A DNA stretch of 64,000 bases from Hypericum androsaemum (lineage: Eukaryota; Streptophyta; Magnoliopsida; Malpighiales; Hypericaceae). Under the pieces are notes generated by a model. It was not told where the DNA came from, ran no database searches, and saw only the letters and a list, made by a program, of their open reading frames with translations. The position numbers and the translations under genes are program-made. Location: contig OZ023190.1 in NCBI GenBank assembly GCA_963995505.1, forward strand, positions 10,224,162-10,288,161, written 5' to 3'. The stretch's first letter is position 1. Each line of letters begins with the position of its first letter. Below are positions 1 to 11,160 of the stretch, in pieces.

Positions 1-159
1 GCTCCCTACTTCGATGCAGCATCTGGTACTCCTGCTAATTACTGGCAGTCGAGTGATTACGTCACCCCTGGCGATATCAGCCGCCCTCCTAACAGAAATG
101 TGGAAGCCGCACAGCTTCGTGACCCGAGAAGAAGGCATTCCCATCATCGCCAGATATAG
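1..159 (+). CDS. 3' end of an unrecognised protein-coding exon
   Basis: Frame 1 is open from the window edge to a TAG at 157-159 and gives 52 residues, beginning APYFDAASGTPANYW and ending in a basic His/Arg-rich tail (RRRHSHHRQI). The mixed polar composition looks like a real C-terminus rather than random reading, and the sequence becomes AT-rich right after the stop, as a 3' UTR would. I do not recognise the family. The upstream part lies outside the window, so the phase and start are unknown. It could also be a chance frame. Confidence 0.35.
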   Translation, partial: APYFDAASGTPANYWQSSDYVTPGDISRPPNRNVEAAQLRDPRRRHSHHRQI

Positions 160-225
160 AGATTTTAGTCCATGTTCCAAGAATATTAATTCAAACTAAC
201 ATAATTCTATATGTCAGCTGGCCTA

Positions 226-1044
226 CTTAAAATCATGGTTTTAAAGAACACGATCCTACAGTGATCCGACCAATCAGACCGTGAATTGGCAGCTATATTG
301 GGTCGTTTTTGGCCTTTGACACGGGTGCCATATAAACCGGTCAAAATCAGGCCCGACCGGCCAGGATCGGTTTGTACGAGGGCTTCGAAAAAATGGGCAA
401 AATTGTAAATTTTCCCATTTTTTCCACCAAAATCCAGAAACCAATTTACACAATCTCCACTCTCCGGTTATCCCCTCGCGACAATAACACCTATGGAACA
501 GAAACTAGGCAGCGATTTCCCCGACATTGTCCAGCCTCACGACCTCCGACCCCCAAGCCTCCCGACTTCCGACTTCGTCTAGCCACCGACCTCAGCGAAG
601 TTTGGCTTTCCCGCAGGTAACTCTCTCTCTATATGCACATATATTGGGCTCTTGTTCTTGGAATTTTATTGTCTATTATTGGATGGGGAGTACAGGGATG
701 GTCGTGGGTTTTGGAAGGTAAGAAAGGGTGATTAGAGAGAAGAGAAAGGAAGAGGAAGGAGGGGATTTCTTTGAGAAAGGAGAATGTCTCTTGGAAAAGA
801 AAATATCGGGTCTCAGAGAGAAATTTTTTATTTTTTATTTTTTGAGAAAAGGATAGAATTTATTGGGATGGAAAAAAATATGACGTGACAAGCGTACCGG
901 AGAGGAGGAGAGATCAGAAAAGTGAGTCTACTTAACCTACTCTATATATAATAAATATTATTTTTTATCTATTACCGGTCGGACCATATGACCCAGAAGA
1001 TGAGATAAATTCCGGTTCGTTTTTTAAAACATGCTTAAAATCAT
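226..1044. mobile_element. Candidate non-autonomous DNA transposon with 11-bp direct repeats
   Basis: The 11-mer CTTAAAATCAT occurs at 226-236 and again at 1034-1044. The sequence between them starts GGTTTTAAAGAAC and its other end, read on the opposite strand, starts CATGTTTTAAAAAACG, so short imperfect terminal inverted repeats (TTTTAAA core) abut the direct repeats. The interior has no convincing coding region, a purine-rich stretch (about 720-960) and CCGGTC/GACCGG motifs near both ends. A target duplication of 9-11 bp would suit a Mutator-like element; 8 bp of it would suit hAT. Family assignment is open. Confidence 0.35.
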
Positions 1045-1049
1045 AACAT

Positions 1050-1274
1050 TGTTATAAACTTTATCGGAAATAAGCAATAGTAGAGAAAAAGAGTATGAGA
1101 TGAGAGTATGAACTTCTCATTAATAGATCAAGAATATCCACCAAATGGTAATACAATAGGTTCTATTTATAGGCTAATATATTAAATAATTAATGTATTA
1201 TGGAGGGGAACATGGAGGAAAACAAGGAGACAAATATGGAGAAAATGACATCCACAAATAATTAATACATAATA
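1050..1274 (-). repeat. 3' LTR of the first copia element
   Basis: This 225-bp repeat begins TGTTATAAAC on the plus strand and ends ACATAATA. It matches the right LTR apart from scattered substitutions and about 13 bp missing from the right copy. Confidence 0.92.
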
Positions 1275-1482
1275 CTCCCCCTTGGATGTCATTTGAATAA
1301 TATGCCTCATTAAAACTTTATTAGGAAAAACTCTATGGAAAAAATCTTAATCAAAGGAAAAAGAGTACATCATCATAAAATTATTGCCTCATTAAAACCT
1401 TACCCGAAAAATCCATCGGGACAAAACCGTGGTTAAGGAAAAAGAGTACAGTGTAAAATGATATCTCCCTCTCATGTATGCA

Positions 1483-3117
1483 TCACTTGAGATCACTGAG
1501 TCGTCTCAGACTGATATTACAAACATGCTTCTCAAAAACTGTAGTGGGCAGAGATTTCGTGAACAGATCTGCCAAATTGTCACTTGAACGAATTTGTTGA
1601 ACACTTATCTCACCATCCTTTTGAAGATCATGTGTGAAAAAGAACTTTGGCGATATATATTTTGTCCGATCACCTTTAATATATCCTTCTTTTAATTGTG
1701 CGATGCATGCAGCATTATCCTCGTATAAGGTCGTAGGCACTCCCTTTTGAAAAGGTAATCCACAAGATTCTCGAATGTGTTTGACAATAGATCTCAACCA
1801 AACACATTCTCGACTTGCTTCATGAATAGCCAAAATCTCAGAATGATTAGATGATGTAGCTGATATAGTTTGTTTCATGGAGCGCCATGAAATGGCATTA
1901 CCTCCATATGTAAATAAGTATCCGGTTTGCGATCGACCATTGTGAGGATTAGATAAATATCCTGCATCTGCATATCCAATTATTTCTGCCTCTGAGATAC
2001 TAGGGTAATACAAACCCATATCCATTGTACCTCGAAGATAACACAATATTTGTTTTACTCTAGTCCAATGTCTTCTTGTAGGTGAAGAACTGTATCTTGC
2101 TAGTAAATTAACATAAAATGATATATCAGGTCGTGTATGACTAGCAAGATACATTAGCGCACCTATTGCACTAAGATATGGTACTTCAGGACCAAGAAAT
2201 TCTTCACCATTTTCTCGAGGTCTGAAAGGGTCTTTTTTCACATCAAGTGACCTTACAACCATTGGAGTGTTCAACGGATGTGCTTTATCCATATTGAAAC
2301 GCTTCAGCACCTTTGCTATATAAGATGATTGATGCATAAAAATTCCTTCTTTAAAATGTTCAATTTGCAATCCGAGACATAATTTGGTCTTTCCCAAATC
2401 TTTCATTTCGAATTCATTCTTTAAACAATCAATTGCCTTTTGGAGCTCTTCAGGAGTTCCAATGATATTGAGATCATCAACATAAACTGTAATTATAACG
2501 AACTCATGTTCAGATCTCCTTATAAAAATACATGGGCAGATTGGATCATTCTTATAGCCTTCCTTTAATAAGTAGTCACTAAGATGATTATACCACATGC
2601 GTCCTGATTGTTTCAATCCATATAAAGATCGACATAATTTAATCGAGTATAGTCCCTTTTGACTAGAATCACGTACTTCTGGTACGTTGAATCCTTCTGG
2701 GATTCTCATATAAATGTCACTGTCCAGTGAACCATATAAATAGGCTGAGACAATATCCATAAGTCGCATATTCAATTTTTCATGTACTGCCAGACTTATC
2801 AAATATCGAAACGTGATTGCATCCACCACAGGAGAATATGTCTCTTCATAATCAATACCAGATCTTTGAGAAAAACCTTGTGCGACAAGTCGTGCTTTAT
2901 ATCTCATAACTTCATTTTTCTCATTTCGTTTAAGCACAAATACCCATTTATATCCTACGGATTTCACACCTTTGGGCGTGCGGACTACAGGTCCGAAAAC
3001 TTTACGTTTTCTAAGTGAATCTAATTCAGATTTCATTGCGTCTTTCCAATTTGGCCAATCTTTTCTATGCATGCATTCCTCAATAGATTTTGGCTCTAAA
3101 TCCTCTTCACATTCCAT
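1483..3117 (-). pseudogene. Copia reverse transcriptase and RNase H
   Basis: The open frame of 544 codons holds a copia-type reverse transcriptase (GYKWVFVLKRN, ARLVAQGFSQRSGIDYEETY, catalytic YVDD in TVYVDDLNIIG) followed by RNase H (IGYADAGYLS, YEDNAACIAQ) and the usual C-terminal NLADLFTKSLP. It has no start of its own; in an intact element it is the last part of a single Gag-Pol polyprotein. The domain itself is not interrupted, but the upstream polyprotein is, so it is scored as part of a dead element. Confidence 0.88.
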
Positions 3118-3347
3118 AATATTTAGCGCTACATGGTAGGCAAAAATATCGTCGATAATAACTTCATTTCGGTTCTATTTTTCTCCATTCATAACATAAT
3201 TTATTGAGATCTCATGATTATCACAATGTTCAGGTACCTGATCTTCCATTGGAAGCGACTCATCTAGAGTTTGCCCTTCCTTGATATTAATATTGACTGG
3301 GGACTCTTCAGGAATCAAGATATCCTCGATTTGACCATTTTGATATT

Positions 3348-5158
3348 TTACTCCTTTTTTTTACGAGAATTTTTATCTTTGGAACCAATAGGTCTACCAC
3401 GTTTAATTTGTGCCTTATTTTCATTGGCAATAATTGATCGTCCTTCAGGGACATCAATTCTAAAAGGAGCATTAGCAGCCAGAATATGTGACTTAGTCAC
3501 TCTCTCTGGGTCAGCAAAAGCGTCTGGCAACTGATTAGCTAAATTCTGCAGATGAATTATCTTTTAAACTTCAAGTTCACTTTGCTTTGTGCGAGGATCT
3601 AAATAACACAATGATTATTCATTCCAGCTAATATTTTTTTCAGGCTGCTTAGTTTCTCTCCCTAATGTTGGAAATATTGATTCATCGAAATGACAATCGG
3701 CAAAACGTGCCGTAAATATATCTCCAGTACGTGGCTCAATGTACTTTATTATCGATAGAGATTCAAACCCAACATATATTCCCAACCTTCTTTGGGGTCC
3801 CATTTTAGTGTGTTGTGGTGGAGCAATTAGAATATAAACTGCACATCCAAAAATTCTTAGATGGGAAATATTTGGTTCCTAACCATAAACCAATTATAAT
3901 GGGGAGAATTCATGATAACTTGTTGGCCTGATGCGAATTAACATTGCTGTATGTAAAACAGCATGTCCCCAAGCAGAAATAGGAAGTTTCGCTCTCATTA
4001 GTAATGGCCTTGCAATTAATTGAATCTATTTAATAAATGATTCGGCAAGACCATTTTGAGTGTGAACATGAGCTACAAGATGTTCAACATTTATACCAAT
4101 GGCCATACAATAATCATTGAATGTTTGAGAAGTGAATTCACCAGCATTATCAAGACGAATGGTCTTAATGGAATTATCTAGAAAATGAGCTCGTAATCGA
4201 ATTAACTGAGCTAGTAATCTCGCAAACACCAGGTTACGAGTTGATAATAAAGATACATGTGACCATCTAGTTGATGCATCAATTAATACCATAAAGTATC
4301 TAAATGGTCCACATGGTGAATGAATAGGTCCACATATATCACCATGTATACGTTCCAAAAATTAGAGAGATTCAGCTCCAATTTTAGCTGGTGATGGCCT
4401 GGTTATTAATTTTCCTTGAGAGCATGCAGCGCATGACAATTCATTGGATTGGAAAATCTTCTGGTTCCTTAAAGAATGTCCACATGAATTGTTAATAACT
4501 CTTCGCATCATTATTGACCCGGGATGGCTCAACCGGTCATGCCAAATTACAAAATCAGTAAACTTCTGGTTTATTGTTGCATGTGCCTTCATTGCACTAA
4601 TATACGAATAATATAAACCACATGAATAAGCGGGTAGTTTTTCCAACACACACTTTTTACCCGAAATAATATTTATAATATACAAATATTCTTTGTTTTC
4701 TTCATTTGTTGTCTCAACATGATATCCATTCTGGCGTATATCCTTGAAACTTAATAAGTTTCTTTGAGACTTAGGAGAATGTAATGCATTATCTATGCAA
4801 AAATTCGTACCCTCAGATAACAATAAATTGGCTCTTCCGGAGCCTTAAATTAAATTCGAAGTACCCGATATAGTACTAACATTTGCTTCTTGCATTTGCA
4901 AATGAAAGAAATATTTATCATCTTTAAGTATGATGTGCATTGTGGCACTATCTGCTAAACACAAATTTCTTTCTCGAGTAGATGAGCCAACTCGTGCCAA
5001 TTCCATACTTTTCATAAAGAAATATTTATATTAAATTTAAGCAACGAAAATATGACAAGGAAACATTATAGGAAACATTACATTAAAACCAAGTATCGAT
5101 AACATGATAAGGAAAAATTACAGAAAATACAAAAACAAGAACATGAATATTAAACTAC
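3348..5158 (-). pseudogene. Copia protease and integrase remnants
   Basis: Reading the minus strand, a protease-like patch near 4960 (CLADSATMHII) is followed by the GAG-pre-integrase region (4362-4823, with HDRLSHPGSIMMRRVINNS and CAACSQGK) and the integrase core (4026-4358, HGDICGPIHSP, LDNAGEFTSQTFNDYC). The integrase C-terminus continues in separate open pieces at 3615-3803 and 3348-3530. Stops and frameshifts separate every piece, so no functional integrase can be made. Confidence 0.82.
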
Positions 5159-6152
5159 TTATTCAATAAGGAAATCACCCACATCCAAATGAGTGAAGTC
5201 ATTTTTGTCGAAATTAGTGCTGCCATCCATATTCATAATGCTAGTGCCATCATCATTATTGACAAAATTTATTTCGGCCTTCCCTTTGCCTTTCAATGAT
5301 TTTTGATAAAGCTCAACTAGATGCTTGGGTGCACGACAGGTGCGAGCCCAGTGGCCTTTGCATCCACAACGATGGCATGAATTTTCTATTTTCATTCCAC
5401 CATCACCATCTCTTCCTGATTTCTTCTCTTTATTCTCCCACTTCAGGTGGCGAGACGTGTTCTTAAAATTACCACCACGGTAACCATATCCTCCACGACC
5501 ATTACCATGTCCACGACCGCGACTCCGGCTTCTATAATTAAATTTTGTCACATTCACTTCAGGGAATGAAGCATAACCAGTTAGGCGGGGCCTCATGGTT
5601 TTTCATCAAAAGCTCATTGTTTTGTTCAGCCACAAGAAGACAAGCAATCAACTCCGAGTATTTCTTGAAATACTTTTCACGATATTGCTGCTGAAGGAGC
5701 ACATTTGATGCGTGAAAGGTGGAGAATGTTTTCTCTAACATATCAGAATCAGTAATCTTTTCTCCACATAATTTTAGCTGAGAACTTATACGAAATAGAG
5801 CTGAATTATATTCACTCACAGCTTTAAAATCTTGGAATCGCAAATGCATCCAATCATAATGAGCTTTTGGGAGGATCACAGTTTTCTGATGCTCATATCT
5901 TTCTTTCAAGCTAATCCAAAGGATTAGTGGATCCTTTACCGTGAGGTATTCAGTTTTTAATCTCTCATCAAGATGGCGACGAAGAAAAATCATCGCCTTA
6001 GCCTTATCTTGAGCACAAGCTACATTTTTCTATTTAATTGTCTCTCCCAGACCATTAGCATCAAGATGAATTTCAGCATCCAAAATTCATGATAAGTAAT
6101 TCTTGCCCGTGATGTGGAGAGCCACAAAATCAAGTTTGGCGAGGTTTGACAT
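5159..6152 (-). pseudogene. Copia Gag remnant with zinc knuckle
   Basis: The probable Gag start is the ATG at 6152 (MSNLAKLDFVALHITGKNYL), interrupted within about 30 codons by a TGA. The Gag body is open at 5559-5993 (LKERYEHQKTVILPKA). A frame change leads to the Gly/Arg-rich nucleocapsid part at 5159-5596, with a CCHC zinc knuckle (CHRCGCKGHWARTC). The order and content match copia Gag. Confidence 0.82.
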
Positions 6153-6686
6153 TATAATACTATCATGAGCAAGTAGATTATATTAGATTTGATTTATCAT
6201 AGATAAATATAATTGAGATAAAATTATTAAATAGACATATCACAAATATAAGGAAACAAATTATTAAAATGATATTCTGTCCTTATTTGAAAATACGAGG
6301 AAATATAAAATACTAATCAGTAATTTTGTACGCTTTCCTTCTTCTTTTTCTTGTTCGGCACGCATAATATCAGTTTAGTACCTATTAGTTTGACGCATGT
6401 GCAAGCGAGGACAAATTCGATGTTCAATGTGTAAAGCTTACAGTTCAATCCCTAAAGCTTTCTCGCGTGTGCGAATAAGGACATAATCCTTATCCGCGTT
6501 CCAAGACAAAATTTCACATAGATCACTGATATTTTCTAATACTTTTATGCAAGGACAACAGAAGGTTTTAGCATGAAAATCCAATAAGAATGAATAATTA
6601 TAAATTGTATGAATACTTACAAAAATTAAGCTCAATTCTTCTCAAGAAATTATTGAGACCTTGGTAGAGACTTCGTGCTAATAACG

Positions 6687-6898
6687 TGTTATAAACTTTA
6701 TCGGAAATAAACAATAGTAGAGAAAAAGAGTAAGAGATGAGAGTATGAACTTCTCATTAATAGATCAAAAATATCCACCAAATGATAATACAATGGGTTC
6801 TATTTATAGGCTAATATATTAAATAATTAATGTATTATGGAAGGAACATGGAAAAAAACATGAAGAAAATGACATCCACAAATAATTAATACATAATA
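6687..6898 (-). repeat. 5' LTR of the first copia element
   Basis: This 212-bp partner of 1050-1274 is followed on the plus strand by the target-site copy AACAT (6899-6903). The leader just inside it reads CGTTATTAGCACGAAG on the element strand, which is not the common initiator-Met primer site TGGTATCAGAGC. Confidence 0.92.
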
Positions 6899-6959
6899 AA
6901 CATTTACTACTCAGAAAAAAAGGTAAAAACTAATAAACCCATTTGCATTTCATTTCGGC

Positions 6960-8369
6960 TGTTTCTCTGCCAACTTGTGTTTATTACGTGTACGTACATT
7001 CCCAGTCTTCCTGAGTTCCTCTCTCCCTCCAAAGCTCTCAAGTAACTCTGTTCTTCTCTGTTCCTCTTCCTAGGGTTCTTGGCTCTACAAAGGTAAGACA
7101 TTTCTTCTTCTTCTTCTTCTTCTTCTTCCACAAACTTGTTGTCTTTCTAAATCACTTCTCTTCTTGATACTATAATCTCTACAATAGTCAATAGCTAGCG
7201 GTTGGGGAAGAGGCTTGAGACTTTGTGAAAATTTCTGGTTGCTGCCTTGGGAATTGGGAGAGCTTTTGCTTTTTTTTCTTATGATGTTAATGGTGCCCCT
7301 TTAACCATTTCTGTGTTTTTTTTATATCTACTCTTGCAGATTTTGTGCATGCTCTAGACACAGCTCCGCCAATCAGACAAACAGGGTAAAGTAGTTTTCT
7401 TTAAGCTTAAGACCGAGAGTGAAAGAAATTCCCTTTGTTGCTAGTTTCTCGCCATTTTGATCCTTGTTTTAAACAAATGAAATGGATATCTTAAAGATGA
7501 TAACTTTATGTAATCTCGTGCCTGAAGTTTGGAGTTTCCATGTTTTATTGGATGTGGTGTTAAAAAAGTTGCTGCTTTTCTTTCTGGGTATGATTGTTTT
7601 CACTTTCTCTTAGCTTAGAACGAGAAGAAGAATGCGGTTCATTTGTTGCTAGCTTTTCCGCCATTGATCCTTCTTTTAAGAAAAAAGTGAAATGGGTATT
7701 TTAAAGATCATACTTTCAAGGTCACATGCCTGAAGTTTGGAGATCCCCTGTTTTATTGATCGTGGGTGTTAAAATGTGGCTGGCCTTCAAGACTCTAGCT
7801 TTGAAGGGAGCATATGGGTTCCCTAAAAAATGAGCCGAGTAAAAGGGCTTTTGTTGGGTGGGTTGCATCTTCATGAGACCAAGTGACAACTTTGATGATT
7901 GGTTCATCTCTTGTTGCCTGTAGCTCTGTGAATCAGTGAGATTACTTGATTGACACAGCTTCTGTTTGTTATTCGCGGTAGTAAATGGTTAGGAGAATGC
8001 ATTATTTTCTCCGCTGCTGCAATGTATATTTGTTTAGTGGACAAGCACATGCCTGCCTTGCATTAGTGTTTGCTGCAACTTGTGGCATAAGCAAAGTCCT
8101 TTTTTCCCTTGCCACTGTTTCTTTTTTGTAGCTAACTTCCACTTGTGGAAGAAGCTGAAATACCTTGAATTTGTTCGGAACCGGAAAAAAATGTGAACTG
8201 AAATGGTGTTGAAGATTAGAACTTTTAGAATGCATATTTTTTCTCACTTCAAGGGGTCATGCAAGGTCTTTTTCTTGTTGCAGCTTTGGTATGTTAGGTT
8301 ACACCTTTCTGAATTTGTTGTTTCGGTGGTAAAAACTGATCATTTTCTCTGTGTAATAGGTTCTTCTCA
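6960..8369 (+). other. 5' UTR exons and leader introns of the FRIGIDA-like gene
   Basis: Predicted structure: a non-coding exon ends at 7092 before the donor GTAAGA. A small exon at 7340-7385 lies between the acceptor CTCTTGCAG and the donor GTAAAG. A third segment starts at 8360 after TGTAATAG and carries the ATG at 8370. The first intron opens with a (TTC)n microsatellite (7102-7128). The small exon holds a two-codon upstream ORF (ATGCTCTAG). The transcription start is not resolved. Boundaries rest on splice signals only. Confidence 0.5.
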
Positions 8370-11160
8370 ATGGATAAGTTTGGGGAGCACCTCGATGAGA
8401 TTGAGATAAAGCACCTAAAATTTGAGAAAGAGCTCGATCAAGTCAGCTCTCAAGTTTCTACCATTCTCAAGTTTACCTGTCAATGGGAGGATTTGCAGAA
8501 TGAGTTAAAGCAAGCAAAGGAATGCTTGTTGGTACTAGCTAGCGAACTTACCTTGCAACAGAAGACATTGGAGGACAAAGAGAAAACGCTAAATCAGTGG
8601 AGGGAAGAGCTCGAAACGAGGTCCATAAGGGTAGACAGAAAACTAAATGAGGTTGAAGCAAGGGAAAGAGAAAAGGATTTCCTTGAGAGGAGGATTGGAG
8701 AATGTAGATCGGAGGTGAAGTCGCTAGAAAAAGTTGCCAGGGGGCTCAGAAACAAGGAGGATGAAATGAAAAGTTCGATAAGCAGTCACAATTGTGAGCT
8801 TGGGAGGAAAGAGGAGGAGTTAAATACTATCAACAACTTACTGAAGGGTCGCAACAGTTGGCTCGAGTTGAAGGAGAAGAAATTGAAGGCACTTCAGGAC
8901 TTGGTTGAGACATGTTCCGAACAAGTTGATAACAAATCAAAGGAACTCAGTGGAGTTGAAATATCTTTGAACCTGTGCTTGGAGAATCTTGAGTCAGCCA
9001 AAAAGAAATCGGATGAGGCAGAAAACTTCACAAAGCAGCTTTTGGAAGAGCTCAACCTGAAAGAGGAGAAACTGCAGGCATTAAAAGAGCTGATTGTTAA
9101 GAACTCGGAAGAGCTCAACCTGAAAGAGGAGAAGCTGCAGGCAGTCAAAGAGCTGATTGAAAAGAACTCGGAAGAGCTCAACCTGAAAGAGGAGAAGCTG
9201 CAGGCAGTCAAAGAGCTGATTGAAAAGAACTCGGAAGAGCTCAACCTGAAAGAGGAGAAGCTGCAGGCAGTCAAAGAGCTGATTGAAAAGAACTCGGAAG
9301 AGCTCAACCTGAAAGAGGAGAAGCTGCAGGCTGTCAAAGAGCAGATTGAAAAGAACTCGGAAGAGTTGGCCTCGAAATTGAATTATCTTGACAAAATGAA
9401 CGAATCGATTCAGGAGAACACTTGCAGGCTTCAAGAGCAGGAGAAAAGGTATAATAGTACTGAAGAAGCCATCAGTACCCTCTCAACTAAACGTATCATG
9501 GAAGAGATTGAGCTGTCTACTGTTCAGTGTTCAATCGAAGAGATCTTCAGAGATCACAGGCTGAAAGTAGATCATCTTGATTCAATAATGGTCCAGATCC
9601 AAGGTAAAACAGAACAACTTCAAGTAATGGAGAATCGATGCGTGGAAATGCAGATATCTCTTGACTTGCTCTCTACAATGACCAGAACATCTGTAGAGCA
9701 GCATGAAGAGGAACTTGGAAAGAGAGAGCTGAAATTGGAGCAAGTACAAAAGAAGGTCCATGAATGTTCTGAAGAGCTCACAAAGTTGATGGAGCAAGAT
9801 GTTTCTACCAGAAAATCATTTGAGCGGTTGTGCAATGAAGTCAAGGCGAAAGAGAAGGAGCTCAATAACATGAAAAATCTGCTGAAAGAATACCACGAGA
9901 AGGCTGAATGCGAGGAGGGAGCGATTAAAACAGCTGAAAGAAAGTCCAAACAGCTTGAAGAAAGAGAGAAGCATTGTGATTCTCTGGATGGTACACTTAA
10001 AAGACGCTCAGAAGAGCTTCACGTGAAAGAAATGGGACTGGATCAACGTCTCAAGGAATTTGAATCCAAAGGTAAGCAGAAAATTGACGTGCACAAGTCT
10101 ATCCAAGAAATCTATAAAGAAGTAGTAGAATCAGGACTGAGGCGGTCTAGTCATCTCGATGATGGCAAACGTGAAGCTTCCGAACCACTTGATTTATGTC
10201 AAGACCTGGCTGAGGTAGTTTTAGCCTTCCTTAAACGTCAAGGATTTCGTGCAAATAACCGCAGCAATAGGATTTTGGTATTGGAACGACTAGTGGAAGT
10301 CTCACCTCTAGTAAATCCTGAACTGAAGAAGGCATCAAGTTCTCTGGCAGATGACTGGCGGAATTTCTGCCAGGGAACTAAACACCCTGGGGAAGTGTTG
10401 GCTCTTTTGCTGTTTATGATTGCATTTGGACTTGTATCGAATTCTAACTGCAACCCGATTTTAAGATTGATTGATAGCGTAAGTCAGCACAACCAGGCTC
10501 CTGCAATATGCCAAAGCCTTGGTTTCACCCATCAGATTCCAGGTACATTCTTTTGATCTCCATTTTGGTGCATCAGGATTGTTTTATCTGCAGCAATGAC
10601 TCATAAATAGAGTGCAGGTTTTATAAAAACGCTCATCCGGAGGAAGAAGCATCTGAAGGTTGTTGCTACATCGATATCGGTAGATGATCTCTTACCAGAA
10701 CTAGCATGGCAAAAGTACCTGAGTGAGGCCAGGGAAACGTGCATCCTTGCAAGCGGAGAAGACTCAAAGGAAGCTCAGGCAAGTTTCTGTTTTGCTTGCT
10801 TTGAATTCTAGAGCTTTGACTTTGATTTAGGAAGTCCGATCCGAATGTGAAACTCATCGCAGGACGGCGTAGTCGTTATGAGAGCCGTGCTTACTTTCAT
10901 GGCGGAGTACGTAAGAGAAATCAGTTCTGTTCTGGAGGATCTTACTGCTCATGTCCAAGTAGCCAAGCGTAAAATTGAGACTTCTCTGAATCCTGTTCCT
11001 GTGATTGAGGTACAATTAAAAAAATTTCACCCGAAAGATACTTTGTCGCCTTTTAATTGACTGCTTCACTCGTGGGTTCAAAGGTTTCAACTATAATTGC
11101 ATTGTCTTTCTGCTGCAGCCCAGGAAGACGCGTCGAATGACTGCAAGATCTGTCCGTTGA
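8370..11160 (+). CDS. FRIGIDA-like protein (four coding exons, 840 aa)
   Basis: Exons 8370-10542, 10618-10778, 10863-11009 and 11119-11160 join in frame to 840 codons plus TGA. The first about 600 residues are charged coiled coil (repeated EEL..KEEKLQ patterns). From about residue 609 comes the conserved FRIGIDA domain (LCQDLAEVVLAFLKRQGF, DDWRNFCQG, GEVLALLLFMIAFGL, LPELAWQKYLSEARE), ending in a basic tail (PRKTRRMTARSVR). Family members act in the nucleus as scaffolds; FRIGIDA itself promotes FLC expression and flowering-time control, while many FRL paralogues are uncharacterised. Intron 2 uses a GC donor. Residues 226-330 are five 21-aa tandem repeats. The first ATG after the TGTAATAG acceptor is taken as the start. 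The specific role in flowering is not established by sequence. Confidence 0.9.
9045..9359 (+). repeat. Five in-frame 63-bp tandem repeats in the FRIGIDA-like coiled coil
   Basis: Units start at 9045, 9108, 9171, 9234 and 9297; a sixth begins at 9360 (GAAGAG) and diverges at once. Each encodes 21 residues of the form EELNLKEEKLQA..KELI.KNS. Units 2 to 4 are essentially identical at the base level, while units 1 and 5 carry a few changes, so the array grew recently. Each unit is exactly three heptads, so the coiled-coil register is preserved. Confidence 0.97.
10779..10862 (+). other. GC-AG intron in the FRIGIDA-like gene
   Basis: The donor is CAG|GCAAGT and the acceptor is CATCGCAG|GAC. Only this junction keeps the frame between EDSKEAQ and DGVVVMRAVL. 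CAG|GCAAGT is the standard strong form of the rare GC-AG intron class. Confidence 0.8.

Larger units (their letters stand above)
1050..6898 (-). mobile_element. Ty1-copia LTR retrotransposon, decayed
   Basis: Direct LTRs at 1050-1274 and 6687-6898 flank gag, protease, integrase and RT-RNase H read on the minus strand, in the copia order. The 5-bp target duplication AACAT is present at 1045-1049 and 6899-6903. Next to the left LTR the coding strand carries a polypurine tract (AAGGGGGAG), marking this as the 3' LTR. Gag and integrase are broken by stops (for example a TGA where a Trp is expected after ITGKNYLS in gag), so the element cannot act by itself. It landed immediately beside the candidate DNA transposon at 226-1044. 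Confidence 0.93.

Noticed and set aside
6907..7131. ORF starting with a run of Glu
   Set aside because: It is the antisense of a (TTC)n microsatellite at the 5' end of an intron.
9045..9359. Regularly spaced repeats, CRISPR-like at first glance
   Set aside because: The units are contiguous without spacers, in frame in a coding exon, and the genome is a plant nuclear one.
8894..9434. Long antisense ORFs across the FRIGIDA-like repeats
   Set aside because: They mirror the 63-bp repeat, whose length is a multiple of three, so open frames repeat on the other strand. No start context or family match.
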